From Pseudomonas protegens CHA0 (GTDB taxonomy: Bacteria > Pseudomonadota > Gammaproteobacteria > Pseudomonadales > Pseudomonadaceae), in assembly GCF_000397205.1 (NCBI RefSeq), contig NC_021237.1, positions 373,001-437,000 of the forward strand: a DNA stretch of 64,000 nucleotides, given 5' to 3'. Of this stretch, positions 54,144-64,000 are shown one piece after another. Each line of letters starts with the position of its first letter. Within the stretch, counting starts at the first letter, position 1. The position numbers and the translations under genes are program-made. Below the pieces are notes generated by a model. The model ran no database searches, was not told the origin of the DNA, and saw nothing but the letters and a program-made list of their open reading frames with translations.

Positions 54144-55685
54144 TCAGTGCGCTGGGTCCACCAGGATCGACGTGCCGGTCATTTCCGCGGGCTTGGGCAG
54201 GCCCAGCAGCTTGAGCATGGTGGGCGCCACGTCCGCCAGAACCCCGCCTTCACGGACTTTCAAGGCGCGTTTGCCGACATAGATGAATGGCACCGGCTCG
54301 GTGGTGTGGGCGGTGTGGGCCTGGCCGGTGGATTCGTCGGACATCTGCTCGACGTTGCCGTGGTCGGCGGTGATCAGGGCTTCGCCGCCGACCTTTTCCA
54401 GGGCGTCGACGATACGTCCGACGCACAGGTCCAGGCATTCCACGGCTTTGACCGCCGCCTCGAACACGCCGCTGTGACCGACCATGTCGCCGTTGGCGTA
54501 GTTGACGATGATCACGTCATAACGCTGGTGCTCGATGGCGTCGACGATCTTGTCGGTGACTTCCGGGGCACTCATTTCCGGCTGCAGGTCGTAGGTGGCG
54601 ACTTTCGGCGACGGGATCAGGATGCGCTCCTCGCCCGGGAACGGCTCTTCGCGGCCACCGGAGAAGAAGAAGGTGACGTGGGCATACTTCTCGGTCTCGG
54701 CGATGCGCAGTTGGGTCTTGCCGTTTTTCGCCAAATAGTCGCCCAGCACGTTTTCCAGGCTGCCCGGAGCGAAGGCCGACGGCGCGGGGATGCTGGCGGC
54801 GTACTGGGTGAGCATGACAAAGCCGGCCAGCTTTGGCTGGCGCGCACGTTCGAAGTCCTTGAAGTCGTCCTCGACGAAGACCCGGGTCAGCTCGCGGGCC
54901 CGGTCGGCGCGGAAGTTCATGAACACCACGGCATCGCCGTCTTCGACCTTGACCGGTTCGCCGATGGTGGTGGCCTTGACGAATTCATCGCTCTCTTCGC
55001 GGGCGTAGGCGGCTTGCAGGCCTTCCTGGGCGGTGGCGGCGTTGAACTGGCCCTGGCCGTCGACGATCAGGTTGTAGGCCTGGGCCACACGGTCCCAGCG
55101 ATTGTCGCGGTCCATGGCGAAGTAACGGCCGATCAGGCTGGCGATGCGGCCCTTGCCCAGGGTCTTGAAGGTTTCGTCCAGCAGTTCGATGGACGATTGG
55201 GCGCTTTTGGGCGGCGTATCTCGACCGTCGAGGAAGGCGTGCAGGTAGATCTTCTCGGCGCCGCGCTTGAAGGCCAGTTCGGCCATGGCGATCAGGTGGT
55301 CCTGGTGGCTGTGTACGCCGCCGTCGGACAGCAGGCCGAGGATGTGTACGGCCTTGTCGGCGGCCACGGCCTTGTCCACGGCCGCGCAAATGGTCGGGTT
55401 CTCGAAGAACTCACCGTCACGGATGGCCTTGGTCACCCGGGTGAAGTCCTGATACACCACGCGACCGGCACCGAGGTTCATGTGGCCGACTTCGGAGTTG
55501 CCCATCTGCCCGTCCGGCAGACCGACGTCCATGCCCGAGCCGGAGATCAGGCCGTTGGGCATGCTGGCGCACAAGCGGTCCAGGACTGGCTTCTTGGCCG
55601 CATAGACGGCGTTGGATTCGTGGCTTTCGCTGTGACCGAAGCCATCCAGAATCATCAGGACCAAAGGTTTAGGCGTGGTAGTCAT
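54144..55685 (-). CDS. gpmI: Phosphoglycerate mutase, cofactor-independent
   Basis: A 513-residue iPGM that interconverts 2- and 3-phosphoglycerate in glycolysis and gluconeogenesis. The catalytic Ser64 lies in [10 protein letters not shown], Asp14 in LMILDGFGH, and metal-binding motifs are FLDGRDTPP and ADHGNVEQM. The Met of [10 protein letters not shown] gives the family's N-terminus; the frame upstream is proline-rich and unlike the family. Stop is followed by a terminator, and the next divergent gene is yibN. Confidence 0.95.
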   Translation of the reverse strand: MTTTPKPLVLMILDGFGHSESHESNAVYAAKKPVLDRLCASMPNGLISGSGMDVGLPDGQMGNSEVGHMNLGAGRVVYQDFTRVTKAIRDGEFFENPTICAAVDKAVAADKAVHILGLLSDGGVHSHQDHLIAMAELAFKRGAEKIYLHAFLDGRDTPPKSAQSSIELLDETFKTLGKGRIASLIGRYFAMDRDNRWDRVAQAYNLIVDGQGQFNAATAQEGLQAAYAREESDEFVKATTIGEPVKVEDGDAVVFMNFRADRARELTRVFVEDDFKDFERARQPKLAGFVMLTQYAASIPAPSAFAPGSLENVLGDYLAKNGKTQLRIAETEKYAHVTFFFSGGREEPFPGEERILIPSPKVATYDLQPEMSAPEVTDKIVDAIEHQRYDVIIVNYANGDMVGHSGVFEAAVKAVECLDLCVGRIVDALEKVGGEALITADHGNVEQMSDESTGQAHTAHTTEPVPFIYVGKRALKVREGGVLADVAPTMLKLLGLPKPAEMTGTSILVDPAH

Positions 55686-55849
55686 GGCGTCCACTCGTGG
55701 CTGGATAGGAAAGAGATGAAAGGGAGGTGTTGAAAAAGGGAGTGGCAGTTTAAAGCGAAGTTCCGGTGGAGTCACCGCCGGGCGGGGTTTGGTCGACCCG
55801 GAGGGCTGTGTATACTGGCCGACATTTTAACGCCCTGGAACCTCCTTAG

Positions 55850-56263
55850 ATGGTTGCTCACCTGATTCAATTCGCCACTGAACACTACTTGCTCGTCGGC
55901 GCCTTCGCCATCCTGCTGGCTCTGTTGATCGCTCATGAATTGAGCCGCGGTGGCCGCAGCCTCAGCACCCGTGAACTGACCGCGCTGGTCAACAGCGAGC
56001 AGGGCGTCGTGATCGATATCCGTCCATCCAAGGACTATGCCGCCGGCCATATCGTCGGTGCACTGAACATTCCCCAGGACAAGCTGGCCGCCCGTGTCGG
56101 CGAGCTGGAGAAGCACAAGTCCAAGACCATCATCCTGGTGGACGCTCAGGGTCAGCACGCCGGCACCCACGCCCGCGAGCTGCTCAAGTCCGGTTTCACC
56201 GCGGCCAAGCTGTCCGGCGGCGTGGCCAGCTGGAAGGCCGATAACCTGCCATTGGTGAAGTAA
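55850..56263 (+). CDS. yibN: Rhodanese-like membrane protein, YibN type
   Basis: A 137-residue protein with an N-terminal transmembrane helix (about residues 14-30) and a rhodanese domain. The usual catalytic Cys is replaced: the loop reads ILVDAQGQHAG, so sulfurtransferase activity is not expected. E. coli YibN, as I recall, has Asp there too and associates with the YidC insertase. It overlaps grxC by one base (TAATG) and is followed by secB, linking it to protein export. Confidence 0.88.
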   Translation: MVAHLIQFATEHYLLVGAFAILLALLIAHELSRGGRSLSTRELTALVNSEQGVVIDIRPSKDYAAGHIVGALNIPQDKLAARVGELEKHKSKTIILVDAQGQHAGTHARELLKSGFTAAKLSGGVASWKADNLPLVK

Positions 56264-56517
56264 TGTCCAAGGTCATCGTCTACTCCAGTGATTACTGCCC
56301 TTACTGCTCGCGCGCCAAGCATCTGCTGGCGAGCAAAGGCGTAGCCTTCGAAGAGGTCAAGGTCGATGGCAAGCCCCAGGTACGCGCCGAGATGGCCCAG
56401 AAGGCCGGGCGTACGTCCGTGCCGCAGATCTGGATCGGCGCCACCCACGTAGGTGGCTGTGATGATTTGTTCGCCCTGGAGCGTGCCGGCAAGCTCGACG
56501 CGCTGCTAGCGGCCTGA
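56263..56517 (+). CDS. grxC: Glutaredoxin 3
   Basis: An 84-residue dithiol glutaredoxin with active site CPYC (Cys12, Cys15), TSVPQIWIG with the cis-Pro, and GGCDDL for glutathione binding. It is in an operon with yibN and secB. Confidence 0.95.
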   Translation: MSKVIVYSSDYCPYCSRAKHLLASKGVAFEEVKVDGKPQVRAEMAQKAGRTSVPQIWIGATHVGGCDDLFALERAGKLDALLAA

Positions 56518-56559
56518 AATTCCCAACCCTATAGACCCAAGATCAAGAAGGACTCTGAG

Positions 56560-57039
56560 ATGACTGACCAACAGAACACCGTTGCCGACGACGAAAGCGC
56601 ACCGCAATTCTCCCTGCAGCGTATCTACGTGCGTGACCTGTCCTTCGAAGCGCCGAAAAGCCCGGCGATCTTCCGTCAGCAGTGGGAACCTAGCGTCGGC
56701 CTGGACCTCAATACCCGCCAGACAGCGTTGGAAGCCGACTTCCACGAAGTGGTGCTGACCCTGTCCGTGACCGTGAAGAACGGCGACGAAGTGGCCTTCA
56801 TCGCTGAAGTCCAGCAGGCCGGTATCTTCCTGATCAAGAACCTGGATGAGGCTTCCATGAGCCACACCCTGGGTGCTTTCTGCCCGAACATCCTGTTCCC
56901 TTACGCTCGTGAAGCGCTGGACAGCCTGGTGACCCGCGGTTCGTTCCCGGCGCTGATGCTGGCCCCGGTGAACTTCGATGCGCTGTACGCCCAAGAGCTG
57001 CAACGCCTGCAGTCCGCTGGCGAAAACACCGTTCAGTAA
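56560..57039 (+). CDS. secB: Protein-export chaperone SecB
   Basis: A 159-residue tetrameric chaperone that keeps preproteins unfolded for SecA. Typical features are [19 protein letters not shown] and the later [17 protein letters not shown]. It follows grxC after a 42-base gap with GAAGGA before the ATG. Confidence 0.96.
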   Translation: MTDQQNTVADDESAPQFSLQRIYVRDLSFEAPKSPAIFRQQWEPSVGLDLNTRQTALEADFHEVVLTLSVTVKNGDEVAFIAEVQQAGIFLIKNLDEASMSHTLGAFCPNILFPYAREALDSLVTRGSFPALMLAPVNFDALYAQELQRLQSAGENTVQ

Positions 57040-57056
57040 GTGCTGGTTGCGGTACG

Positions 57057-57084
57057 AAAAAAGCGCCTGTAACGGCGCTTTTTT
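57057..57084 (+). terminator. Terminator of the yibN-grxC-secB unit
   Basis: A stem AAAAAAGCGCC / GGCGCTTTTTT with six-base loop and T run, 17 bases after secB. Confidence 0.85.
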
Positions 57085-57101
57085 CATGCTCGGGCAAAAC
57101 C

Positions 57102-57125
57102 TGTAGGAGCGGGCTTGCCCGCGAA
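57102..57125. repeat. REP palindrome
   Basis: A single REP (GTAGGAGCGGGCTTGCCCGCGAA) between the secB terminator and the end of trmL. Confidence 0.65.
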
Positions 57126-57134
57126 CCCCCGGCT

Positions 57135-57590
57135 CTACTTGAACCCCAACTGTCTCCAGCCTTCATAGACCGCAACGGCCACGGTGTTGGACAGGTTCAG
57201 GCTGCGGCAGCCTTCGCGCATGGGCAGGCGCAGGCGCTGTTCGCCGGGCAGGGCGTCCAGCACGTCCGCCGGCAGGCCCCGGCTCTCGGGGCCGAACAGG
57301 AAGGCGTCGCCCTCCTGGAAGCTGGCGTCATGGAAGGGGCGCGAGCCCTTGGTGGTGAAGGCGAACAGGCGCGGGTGGCCGAGGCTTTCCAGGCAACTGG
57401 CAAGGTCGGCATGGCGTTGCAGGGTGGCGTATTCGTGATAGTCGAGGCCGGCGCGGCGCAGGCGCTTGTCGTCCATTTCGAAACCCAGCGGCTCGATCAA
57501 ATGCAGGTGGCAGCCGCTGTTGGCGCACAGCCTGATAACGTTGCCGGTATTCGGCGGAATTTCTGGTTGAAAGAGGATGACGTGAAACAT
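57135..57590 (-). CDS. trmL: tRNA (cytidine/uridine-2'-O-)-methyltransferase
   Basis: A 151-residue SPOUT-family enzyme that methylates the wobble ribose of tRNA-Leu. The knot region is visible as [11 protein letters not shown] and [20 protein letters not shown], and the start [17 protein letters not shown] is typical. The start ATG lies back to back with the ATG of the divergent next gene (CATG at 57588-57591). Confidence 0.93.
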   Translation of the reverse strand: MFHVILFQPEIPPNTGNVIRLCANSGCHLHLIEPLGFEMDDKRLRRAGLDYHEYATLQRHADLASCLESLGHPRLFAFTTKGSRPFHDASFQEGDAFLFGPESRGLPADVLDALPGEQRLRLPMREGCRSLNLSNTVAVAVYEGWRQLGFK

Positions 57591-58029
57591 GCACGGCTCC
57601 GAAGAGAAAGACAGGCTGCATTCTACGCCTGAAGCGTACTCGCGACCGAAGCTAATGCTGCGGGTGTTCGGCTCCCTGGCGATTGTCGGGGTGATGGTAG
57701 GGCTGATGATCGGCCGCCTGACCCAGCCTGATCCGGTGGCGTTGCAGCAGGTCGAGGTGGCGCCCGATGGGCTGGTGCTGTGGTTCAACCATGAGCCCAA
57801 GCTCCATGGGGAACACATCGATGGCACCGTGGCGCTGCTGTTCGATGCCCAGGGGCAGGCACAGAAGGGCCAGTTGCAGGTCAATCAGCGCAATGTGAAC
57901 TGGCGGGTGCGCCGGGCGGACCAGGGTCTGCTGCTGAACCTGGTGGCCGCGCGGCCGCTGCGGGGCCAGTGGGACGGGAGCGAGGTGGAGGGGCGCTGGC
58001 GCCTGGCGATCCACCTGCGGGAGGAATAA
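57589..58029 (+). CDS. Hypothetical protein with one transmembrane helix
   Basis: A 146-residue protein with one hydrophobic segment (about residues 25-43, [17 protein letters not shown]) and a C-terminal periplasmic part ([33 protein letters not shown]). The start overlaps the trmL start on the other strand; a Met at 57655 is an alternative that would begin at the helix. Neither has a strong ribosome site. It is conserved beside trmL in Pseudomonas, as I recall. Function unknown. Confidence 0.65.
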   Translation: MHGSEEKDRLHSTPEAYSRPKLMLRVFGSLAIVGVMVGLMIGRLTQPDPVALQQVEVAPDGLVLWFNHEPKLHGEHIDGTVALLFDAQGQAQKGQLQVNQRNVNWRVRRADQGLLLNLVAARPLRGQWDGSEVEGRWRLAIHLREE

Positions 58030-58405
58030 AAGAGGGAAACCCCGGCCTGCCTGTACCAAGGCCCCCAAAAGCGGGAGGGGCTGAGCGCCACGAGGGCGAT
58101 GAGTCCCGGTGTAAAGAAGGGGATTCCCGGCCTGCCTGTACCAGGGTCCCCAAAAGCGTGGCCCGTCGCGATGCGCGGGATGGGCCGGGTATTAAAGAGG
58201 GAAGTCCCGGCCTGCCTGTACCGGGGTTCCCGAAAGCCTGGCCCGTCGCTGTGAGCGGGGTGGGCCTGGTGTTAAAGAGGGAAGTCCCAGCCTGCCTGTA
58301 CTGGGGTTCCCGAAACCATTGGCCGTCGCGATGTGCGTGCCGAGCCTGGTGTTAAAGAGGGGAATTCCCGGCCTGCCTGTACCAAGGTCCCCGAAACTGG
58401 GTAGT
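58029..58405. repeat. Tandem array of about 80-bp structured repeats
   Basis: Four full copies and one partial copy begin at 58029, 58113, 58194, 58274 and 58354 (units of 84, 81, 80 and 80 bases). Each starts AAAGAGGG(G)AA or a close variant and contains CCTGCCTGTA as an unpaired centre between inverted arms. A second inverted pair (GGCCC / GGGCC) occurs in the second half of copies 2 and 3. Copies differ by paired changes that keep the stems. The unit is not a multiple of three and no frame runs through all copies, so it is not coding. Confidence 0.75.
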
Positions 58406-58473
58406 GACTGGGTTAGTGCAGGTGGCGTGCCAGTTTTGGCTGCAGAGGCGTTGATTGCTGGGATAAAAAGCCG
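58406..58473. other. Short unique segment after the repeat array
   Basis: Sixty-eight bases of unique sequence between the array and a terminator. No gene is seen. Confidence 0.4.
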
Positions 58474-58498
58474 AAAGCCCCGTAATCCGGGGCTTTTG
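58474..58498. terminator. Stem-loop with T run
   Basis: AAAGCCCCG / CGGGGCTTT with a five-base loop and flanking T, about 440 bases after the hypothetical gene at 57589. It could end transcription through the repeat array. Confidence 0.65.
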
Positions 58499-58615
58499 CG
58501 TTTTCGACGGAGGGCTTTTCAGAGCTGAGGCCCGGGTTGTACCCGGGCTGGATGGCACTGCAGCGCGCCTTCGTGCAGTGCATGCACCCCATCCTGGTGC
58601 ACGCACATCCTCATC

Positions 58616-58697
58616 GTAGGAGCCGGCTTGCCGGCGAAAGCGCCTGTGGGCGCACTGCAAGGCTCAAGGGCCTCTTCGCTGGCAAGCCAGCTCCTAC
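58616..58697. repeat. REPIN (inverted REP doublet)
   Basis: Two REPs in opposite orientation (GTAGGAGCCGGCTTGCCGGCGAA and TTCGCTGGCAAGCCAGCTCCTAC) flank a 36-base spacer, the classical REPIN layout moved by RAYT transposases. It lies just downstream of ntrC. No RAYT gene is in the window. Confidence 0.8.
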
Positions 58698-58714
58698 ATG
58701 CTGCGGCCGGGGCT

Positions 58715-60147
<1,433 letters not shown>

Positions 60148-60151
<4 letters not shown>

Positions 60152-61233
60152 GTCGATGGGGCTCCTTGTTCCAGTGGCAGAAAGATCGAGAAGGTGGTGT
60201 GGCCGGGATGGCTGTCACATTCGATCAGACCCTGGTGCTGGCTGATGATGTTCTGGGTGATGGCCAGGCCCAGCCCGGTACCGTCCGGGCGGCCGCTGAC
60301 CATGGGGAAGAAGAGGGTGTCCTGCAGTTCCGCGGGGATGCCCGGGCCGTTGTCGATGATCTCGATCTTGCTCACCAGGCGATGGCGCACGTGGCCGATG
60401 GTGAACTGGCGCATGGTGCGGCTGCGCAGGGTGATGCGCCCGAGGCGCATTTCATTCTGGCTGCTGATGGCCTGCATGGCGTTGCGCACGATGTTGAGCA
60501 CCGCCTGGATCATCTGTTCGCGGTCGATCAGCACGTCGGGAATGCTCGGGTCGTAATCGCGCACCAGGGTGATACAGCCCTGGCTTTCGGCTTCCACCAG
60601 GCTGCTGACCCGCTCCAGCACTTCATGGATGTTGGTCAGGGCCAGGGATGGCAGCTTGTTCGAGCCGAGCATGCGGTCCACCAGGTTCCGCAGGCGGTCG
60701 GCTTCTTCGATGATGACGTTGGTGTAGTCCTTGAGGCTTTCCTCGGGCAGCTCCCGGGCCAGCAACTGTGCGGCGCCGCGAATGCCCCCCAAGGGGTTCT
60801 TGATTTCATGGGCCAGGCCGCGCACCAGCATCTTGCTGGTTTCCTGCTTGGACAACTGGGCCTCTTCCTTGGTGATCCGCAGCAGCCGGTCCCGGGGGTG
60901 GACTTCCAGCAGCAGCAAGGTGTCGCCGTTGCTGAGGATCGGCGTCACCGCGTAGTCGACGGTCAGGGTCTGGCCGGTCAGTGCGGTGAGCATGGCTTCG
61001 CGCTTGGTGAAGGGGTGCGCCTGCTCCACCGCCTGGCGCAGGGAGCTCAGGGCCTCGGCGGATTCGGTGAACAGCTCGCTGATGAATTGCCCATGGCTGC
61101 GCTGGCCGCTGATGGCCAGGAGCATTTCCGCCGCCGGGTTCATGTACTCAAGGCGCAGGTCGGCATTGAGCAGGATGGTGGCGGTGGTCAGGTTGTCCAG
61201 AAGCAGGCGGTGCAGTGGGTCGCTGATGGTCAT
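60148..61233 (-). CDS. ntrB: Nitrogen regulation sensor kinase NtrB
   Basis: A 361-residue cytoplasmic kinase. A PAS domain (about residues 8-110) precedes the phospho-His His142 in LAHEIKNPLGG, and the ATPase domain with N (NIVRNAMQAI), G1 (DNGPGIP) and G2 (GTGLGL) boxes. It phosphorylates or dephosphorylates NtrC under control of PII. The Met of MTISDPLHR is chosen; the frame extends upstream to a TTG. An NtrC-type site lies in the upstream region. Confidence 0.95.
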
Positions 61234-61462
61234 GGGTAGATGGTGACCTCTTTTGAAGCAAGACAATCCGGGGCCGGTCCCGAAGTGCGCGCGCGGCTAA
61301 GGCGCTGTGGTGGAGAAAATGCAAAAACCAAACCAAGGCTCCGAAAAGAAGCGCGCATGCCCTGAAACAGGCGTTTGAAGCCTGGTTCTGTGGCGTTTTG
61401 CCAGCTCTGGCGGGTATTTTCGAACCAAAATGGGCTGGTATTGGCACCTGAGTGCAAGGCAT
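61234..61462. other. Intergenic region upstream of ntrB
   Basis: About 230 bases before the NtrC-type site. It must hold the ntrB promoter. I see no gene. Confidence 0.45.
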
Positions 61463-61479
61463 TGCACCAATATAGTGCA
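61463..61479. promoter_or_regulatory. NtrC-type binding site
   Basis: TGCAC-N7-GTGCA (TGCACCAATATAGTGCA) matches the NtrC palindrome. It lies about 230 bases upstream of ntrB and 126 bases upstream of ada, so autoregulation of ntrBC is the likely use. Confidence 0.6.
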
Positions 61480-61604
61480 TGAATCTGAGCGGCGCTCGAT
61501 GGGCGCGCCTTGATAGAAGAATCAACGCCCGTTTTTCAGCGGCGCGGGGCAAAGGGCGGGTTTAGAGTGCTCGAACCCGATGCTTCAAGGTTTAGGATGC
61601 GGCC

Positions 61605-62699
61605 ATGGAAAATGCCCCTCTGCTGTTCCAGCTTCCCGATGACGACACCCTGTACCAGGCGCTGCTGGCACGGGACCCGGCCTATGAAGGCTTTGCCTTT
61701 GTCGGGGTGAAGAGCACCGGCGTGTTCTGCCGCCTGACCTGCGCTGCACGCAAGCCCAAGCGCGAGAACACGGTGTTCTTCGGCTCCATCAAGGGTTGTG
61801 TCGAAGCAGGGTTCCGCGCCTGCCTGCGCTGTCGTCCGCTGGAGCGGGCCGGGGTCCAGGAGCCCTGGGTGCAGACCTTGCTCGAGCAGTTGGGCCGCGA
61901 CCCGGAACGCCGTTGGTACGAGGACGACCTGGTCGCCCAGGGGCTGGACCCATCCACCGTGCGCCGTGCGTTCAAGCGCTATTTCGGCGTCACCTTCCTG
62001 GAAATGGCGCGCCTGCGTCGCATGGGCCAGGGCATGCAGCAACTGGCCTCGGGAGAGCCGGTGATCGAGGCGCAGATCAGCGCCGGCTTCGACTCCGACA
62101 GCGGCTTTCGCCACGCCTTCAGCCGCCTGGCGGGCCAGCCGCCGTCCAACTTGCGGGGGCGGGAACTGCTCAAGGTCGATTGGTTGCAGACCCCGATCGG
62201 CGTGATGCTGGCGGTGGCCGACGCCCAGGTCCTGCATCTGCTGGAATTCTTCGACCGCCCGGCACTGGCCAATGAGTTGCAGAACCTGCAGAAGAGCAGC
62301 GGTTCGAGCATAGGTTTCGGGCGTTTTGCCCCCATCGACCAGATCGAGGCCGAACTGCAGCGTTACTTCGCCGGCGAGGCGGTGCACTTCGCCACACCGC
62401 TGGCGATGAGCGCCTCGCCCTTTACCCGTACCGTCTGGCAGGCGTTGCGGGCCATTCCCCTGGGTACCACCTGCAGCTACGCCGAGGTGGCGCGGCAGGT
62501 TGGCTCGCCCTCAGCGGTGCGCGCGGTGGCCCGGGCCAATGCCGCCAACCAGATTTCCATTGTCATTGCCTGCCACCGGGTGATTGGCGCCGATGGCTCC
62601 CTGACCGGCTATGGCGGTGGTCTGTGGCGCAAGCGCTGGCTGCTGGAACATGAGCGGCGCCTGCACCACTTGCAGGGTGCATCAGCGAGCGGGCTGTAG
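61605..62699 (+). CDS. ada: Bifunctional Ada DNA methyltransferase and activator
   Basis: A 364-residue Ada protein that repairs methylated DNA and activates its regulon. The N-terminal zinc domain has Cys42, Cys46, Cys73 and Cys76; Cys42 accepts methyl from phosphotriesters. An AraC helix-turn-helix follows (about residues 85-180, DPSTVRRAFKRYFG). The C-terminal MGMT domain has the acceptor Cys323 in VIACHRVIG. The Met at 61605 fits the family N-terminus. The 3' end overlaps the convergent MFS gene by 18 bases. Confidence 0.94.
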   Translation: MENAPLLFQLPDDDTLYQALLARDPAYEGFAFVGVKSTGVFCRLTCAARKPKRENTVFFGSIKGCVEAGFRACLRCRPLERAGVQEPWVQTLLEQLGRDPERRWYEDDLVAQGLDPSTVRRAFKRYFGVTFLEMARLRRMGQGMQQLASGEPVIEAQISAGFDSDSGFRHAFSRLAGQPPSNLRGRELLKVDWLQTPIGVMLAVADAQVLHLLEFFDRPALANELQNLQKSSGSSIGFGRFAPIDQIEAELQRYFAGEAVHFATPLAMSASPFTRTVWQALRAIPLGTTCSYAEVARQVGSPSAVRAVARANAANQISIVIACHRVIGADGSLTGYGGGLWRKRWLLEHERRLHHLQGASASGL

Positions 62700-64000
62700 C
62701 TCGCTGCCGGGCACCGGGTCGGGCCGGGAAACCTTATCCACAGGTGGCTGGGCGCCAGTCTGGCGCGCCAGTTCGTCGGCATCCGCCTGTTCCGCCGTGG
62801 ACAGTTCGGCGGCGTTATGGCCGATGCGCTTGAGCAGGGCCAGCATGCATGCCAGCGAGACCAGGGCGTAGCAGGCCGAGGCGATGGCCACGCCGATGAT
62901 GCTGCCGGTGCCATTGAGGATGCTCTGGGCCAGCACCGGCGTGGCGCCGCCCACCAGCAGTGAACACAGCTGATAGGAGATCGACAGTCCGCTGTAGCGC
63001 ACCCGGGTCGGAAACGCCCGCGCCAGGATGCCGCCCACCGCGCCATAGAACATCGAGTGCGGCACCGTGGCCAGGCACATGCCCAGCACCGCGATCCAGT
63101 AGTGACCGGTCTCCACGGCGAAGAACATCGCCGGCATCAGCAGCAGCTCGGGCACCACCATCAGCACCATGGCCTTGCGCATGTCCATGCGTGAAACCAG
63201 CACCGCACCCAGGGGCTGGGTGATGAACTGCACCACCAGGGCGATGACGATCACGCTGAGGAAGCTGCCCTGGCTGTAGCCCAGCTCCTTGGTGGCCCAG
63301 GACAGGGCGAAGGTGCTCTTGAAATAGGTGACGTGGATGATCGGCAGCACCCCGGCCCCCAGCAGTACCAGGCGCCAGTGGTCGCGCAGGACTTCGAGAA
63401 TCGGCAGCTTGACGGTCTTTTTCTGCTCCATCAGGCGCTTCATGTCATCGGACTCTTCCAGCTTGAGGCGGATGACCATGCCGATGATCACCAGCACCGC
63501 CGACAGCAGGAACGGAATGCGCCAGCCCCAGAGCAGAAAGTCCGGAGTCGGCAGGGCGCTGAGGCCGAAGAACACCAGGGTTGCCAGCAGGTTGCCGGCC
63601 GGCGAACCCTGCTGGGCGAAGGCAGCATAGAGAATGCCCTTGCCCTTGGGCGCGCTTTCGCTGGCGATGAGGATCGCCCCGCCCCATTCGCCGCCCACCG
63701 CGATGCCCTGGATGATGCGCAGGGTCACCAGGGCAATGGGGGCCCAGACGCCGATCTGCAGGTAGCTGGGCAGCAGGCCGATGCAGGTGGTGGCCAGGCC
63801 CATCATGATCAGGGTGATCACCAGGGTGGTCTTGCGGCCGATCTTGTCGCCCATGTGGCCGAAGATGATGCCGCCGACGGGGCGGGCGATGAACCCGGCC
63901 CACAGGGTCAGGAAGGACAGCAGGGTGGCCGTGCCGGGGGGCAGGTCGGCGGGAAAGAACACCTTGCCGAACACCAGGGCGGCGGCGATGCCGTAGGCGT
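62682..64000 (-). CDS. MFS transporter of the metabolite:H+ symporter type (5' end outside window)
   Basis: At least 430 residues are visible; the N-terminus lies beyond position 64000, and the reading frame runs off the edge as AYGIAAALVFGKVFF. It has the MHS features GHMGDKIGRKTTL and VGGEWGGAILIASESAPKGKG, with about ten helices in view. Family members carry organic acids or osmolytes such as shikimate, citrate or proline. The substrate cannot be told. It overlaps ada at its 3' end. Confidence 0.88.
   Translation of the reverse strand, partial: AYGIAAALVFGKVFFPADLPPGTATLLSFLTLWAGFIARPVGGIIFGHMGDKIGRKTTLVITLIMMGLATTCIGLLPSYLQIGVWAPIALVTLRIIQGIAVGGEWGGAILIASESAPKGKGILYAAFAQQGSPAGNLLATLVFFGLSALPTPDFLLWGWRIPFLLSAVLVIIGMVIRLKLEESDDMKRLMEQKKTVKLPILEVLRDHWRLVLLGAGVLPIIHVTYFKSTFALSWATKELGYSQGSFLSVIVIALVVQFITQPLGAVLVSRMDMRKAMVLMVVPELLLMPAMFFAVETGHYWIAVLGMCLATVPHSMFYGAVGGILARAFPTRVRYSGLSISYQLCSLLVGGATPVLAQSILNGTGSIIGVAIASACYALVSLACMLALLKRIGHNAAELSTAEQADADELARQTGAQPPVDKVSRPDPVPGSELQPAR

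Noticed and set aside
57969..58355. An open frame through the repeat array
   Set aside because: The unit is about 80 bases, so the frame shifts between copies, and the protein has no features besides the repeat. Paired changes in the stems point to a structural role.
58029..58405. CRISPR array
   Set aside because: Units are about 80 bases with diverged whole-unit repeats and no unique spacers. No cas genes are in the window.
61441..61460. A sigma-54 promoter (TTGGCACCTGAGTGCAA) near ntrB and ada
   Set aside because: The GG and GC elements are separated by nine bases and not ten; the minus-strand alternative has eleven. Neither fits well enough to call.

Overview
The window looks like chromosomal DNA of a Pseudomonas of the fluorescens group. 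It is GC-rich. It carries the his-ctpA-gpmI-secB-ntrBC block, whose gene order matches P. aeruginosa as I remember it, and several typical fluorescens-group REP/REPIN palindromes. The species call is an inference, because no marker gene here fixes it.

Layout: (1) 0.1-2.3 kb, a DUF1254/DUF1214 secreted protein and an AraC regulator, then tRNA-Thr(TGT). (2) 2.7-5.1 kb, an agmatinase-family ureohydrolase with its sodium:solute symporter, most like guanidinopropionate GpuA/GpuP, then a small lipoprotein. (3) 6.0-11.1 kb, the NAD-dependent formate dehydrogenase operon fdsGBAD. (4) 11.5-18.4 kb, a spermidine/putrescine-type ABC importer, a LysR regulator and a divergent M20/AbgB-like amidohydrolase. 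(5) 18.8-22 kb, a flavin oxidase of the berberine-bridge type and a methyltransferase. (6) 22.0-25.0 kb, a basic amino acid/histidine ABC importer. (7) 25.6-39.1 kb, a patchwork of accessory genes: amino acid permease, DKNYY protein, IclR-HutG-GltS module, alpha/beta hydrolase, PchB-like lyase/mutase, DMT exporter with a His-rich tail, a small protein behind a structured leader, and a Fic protein; it ends at tRNA-Phe. (8) 39.6-43.2 kb, yggX-mutY-asmA. (9) 43.5-49.3 kb, an OFA-type MFS transporter and the histidine operon hisB-hisH-DUF2164-hisA-hisF plus a binding protein. (10) 49.3-57.0 kb, cell-envelope genes (YibQ deacetylase-like protein, CtpA protease, EnvC, DUF1460 lipoprotein), then gpmI and yibN-grxC-secB. 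(11) 57.1-64 kb, trmL, a tandem structured repeat array, ntrC/ntrB, ada and a truncated MFS gene.

Most genes are ordinary and well conserved. Several transport and catabolism pairs (guanidino acids, formate, amides, basic amino acids, formimidoylglutamate/glutamate) fit a root- or soil-associated nitrogen scavenger, consistent with NtrBC at the end of the window.

The observations most worth a second look are: the structured 5' leader with a sequestered ribosome binding site upstream of the 92-residue gene at 37620; the array of about 80-bp repeats at 58029-58405, whose copies show compensatory changes that preserve hairpins; a near-consensus Fur box before the DUF1460 lipoprotein gene; a Fic protein with Asn in place of the acidic motif residue; and an orphan PchB-like protein with Glu in place of a catalytic Gln. 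I did not find a clearly new multi-gene defence or biosynthetic system.
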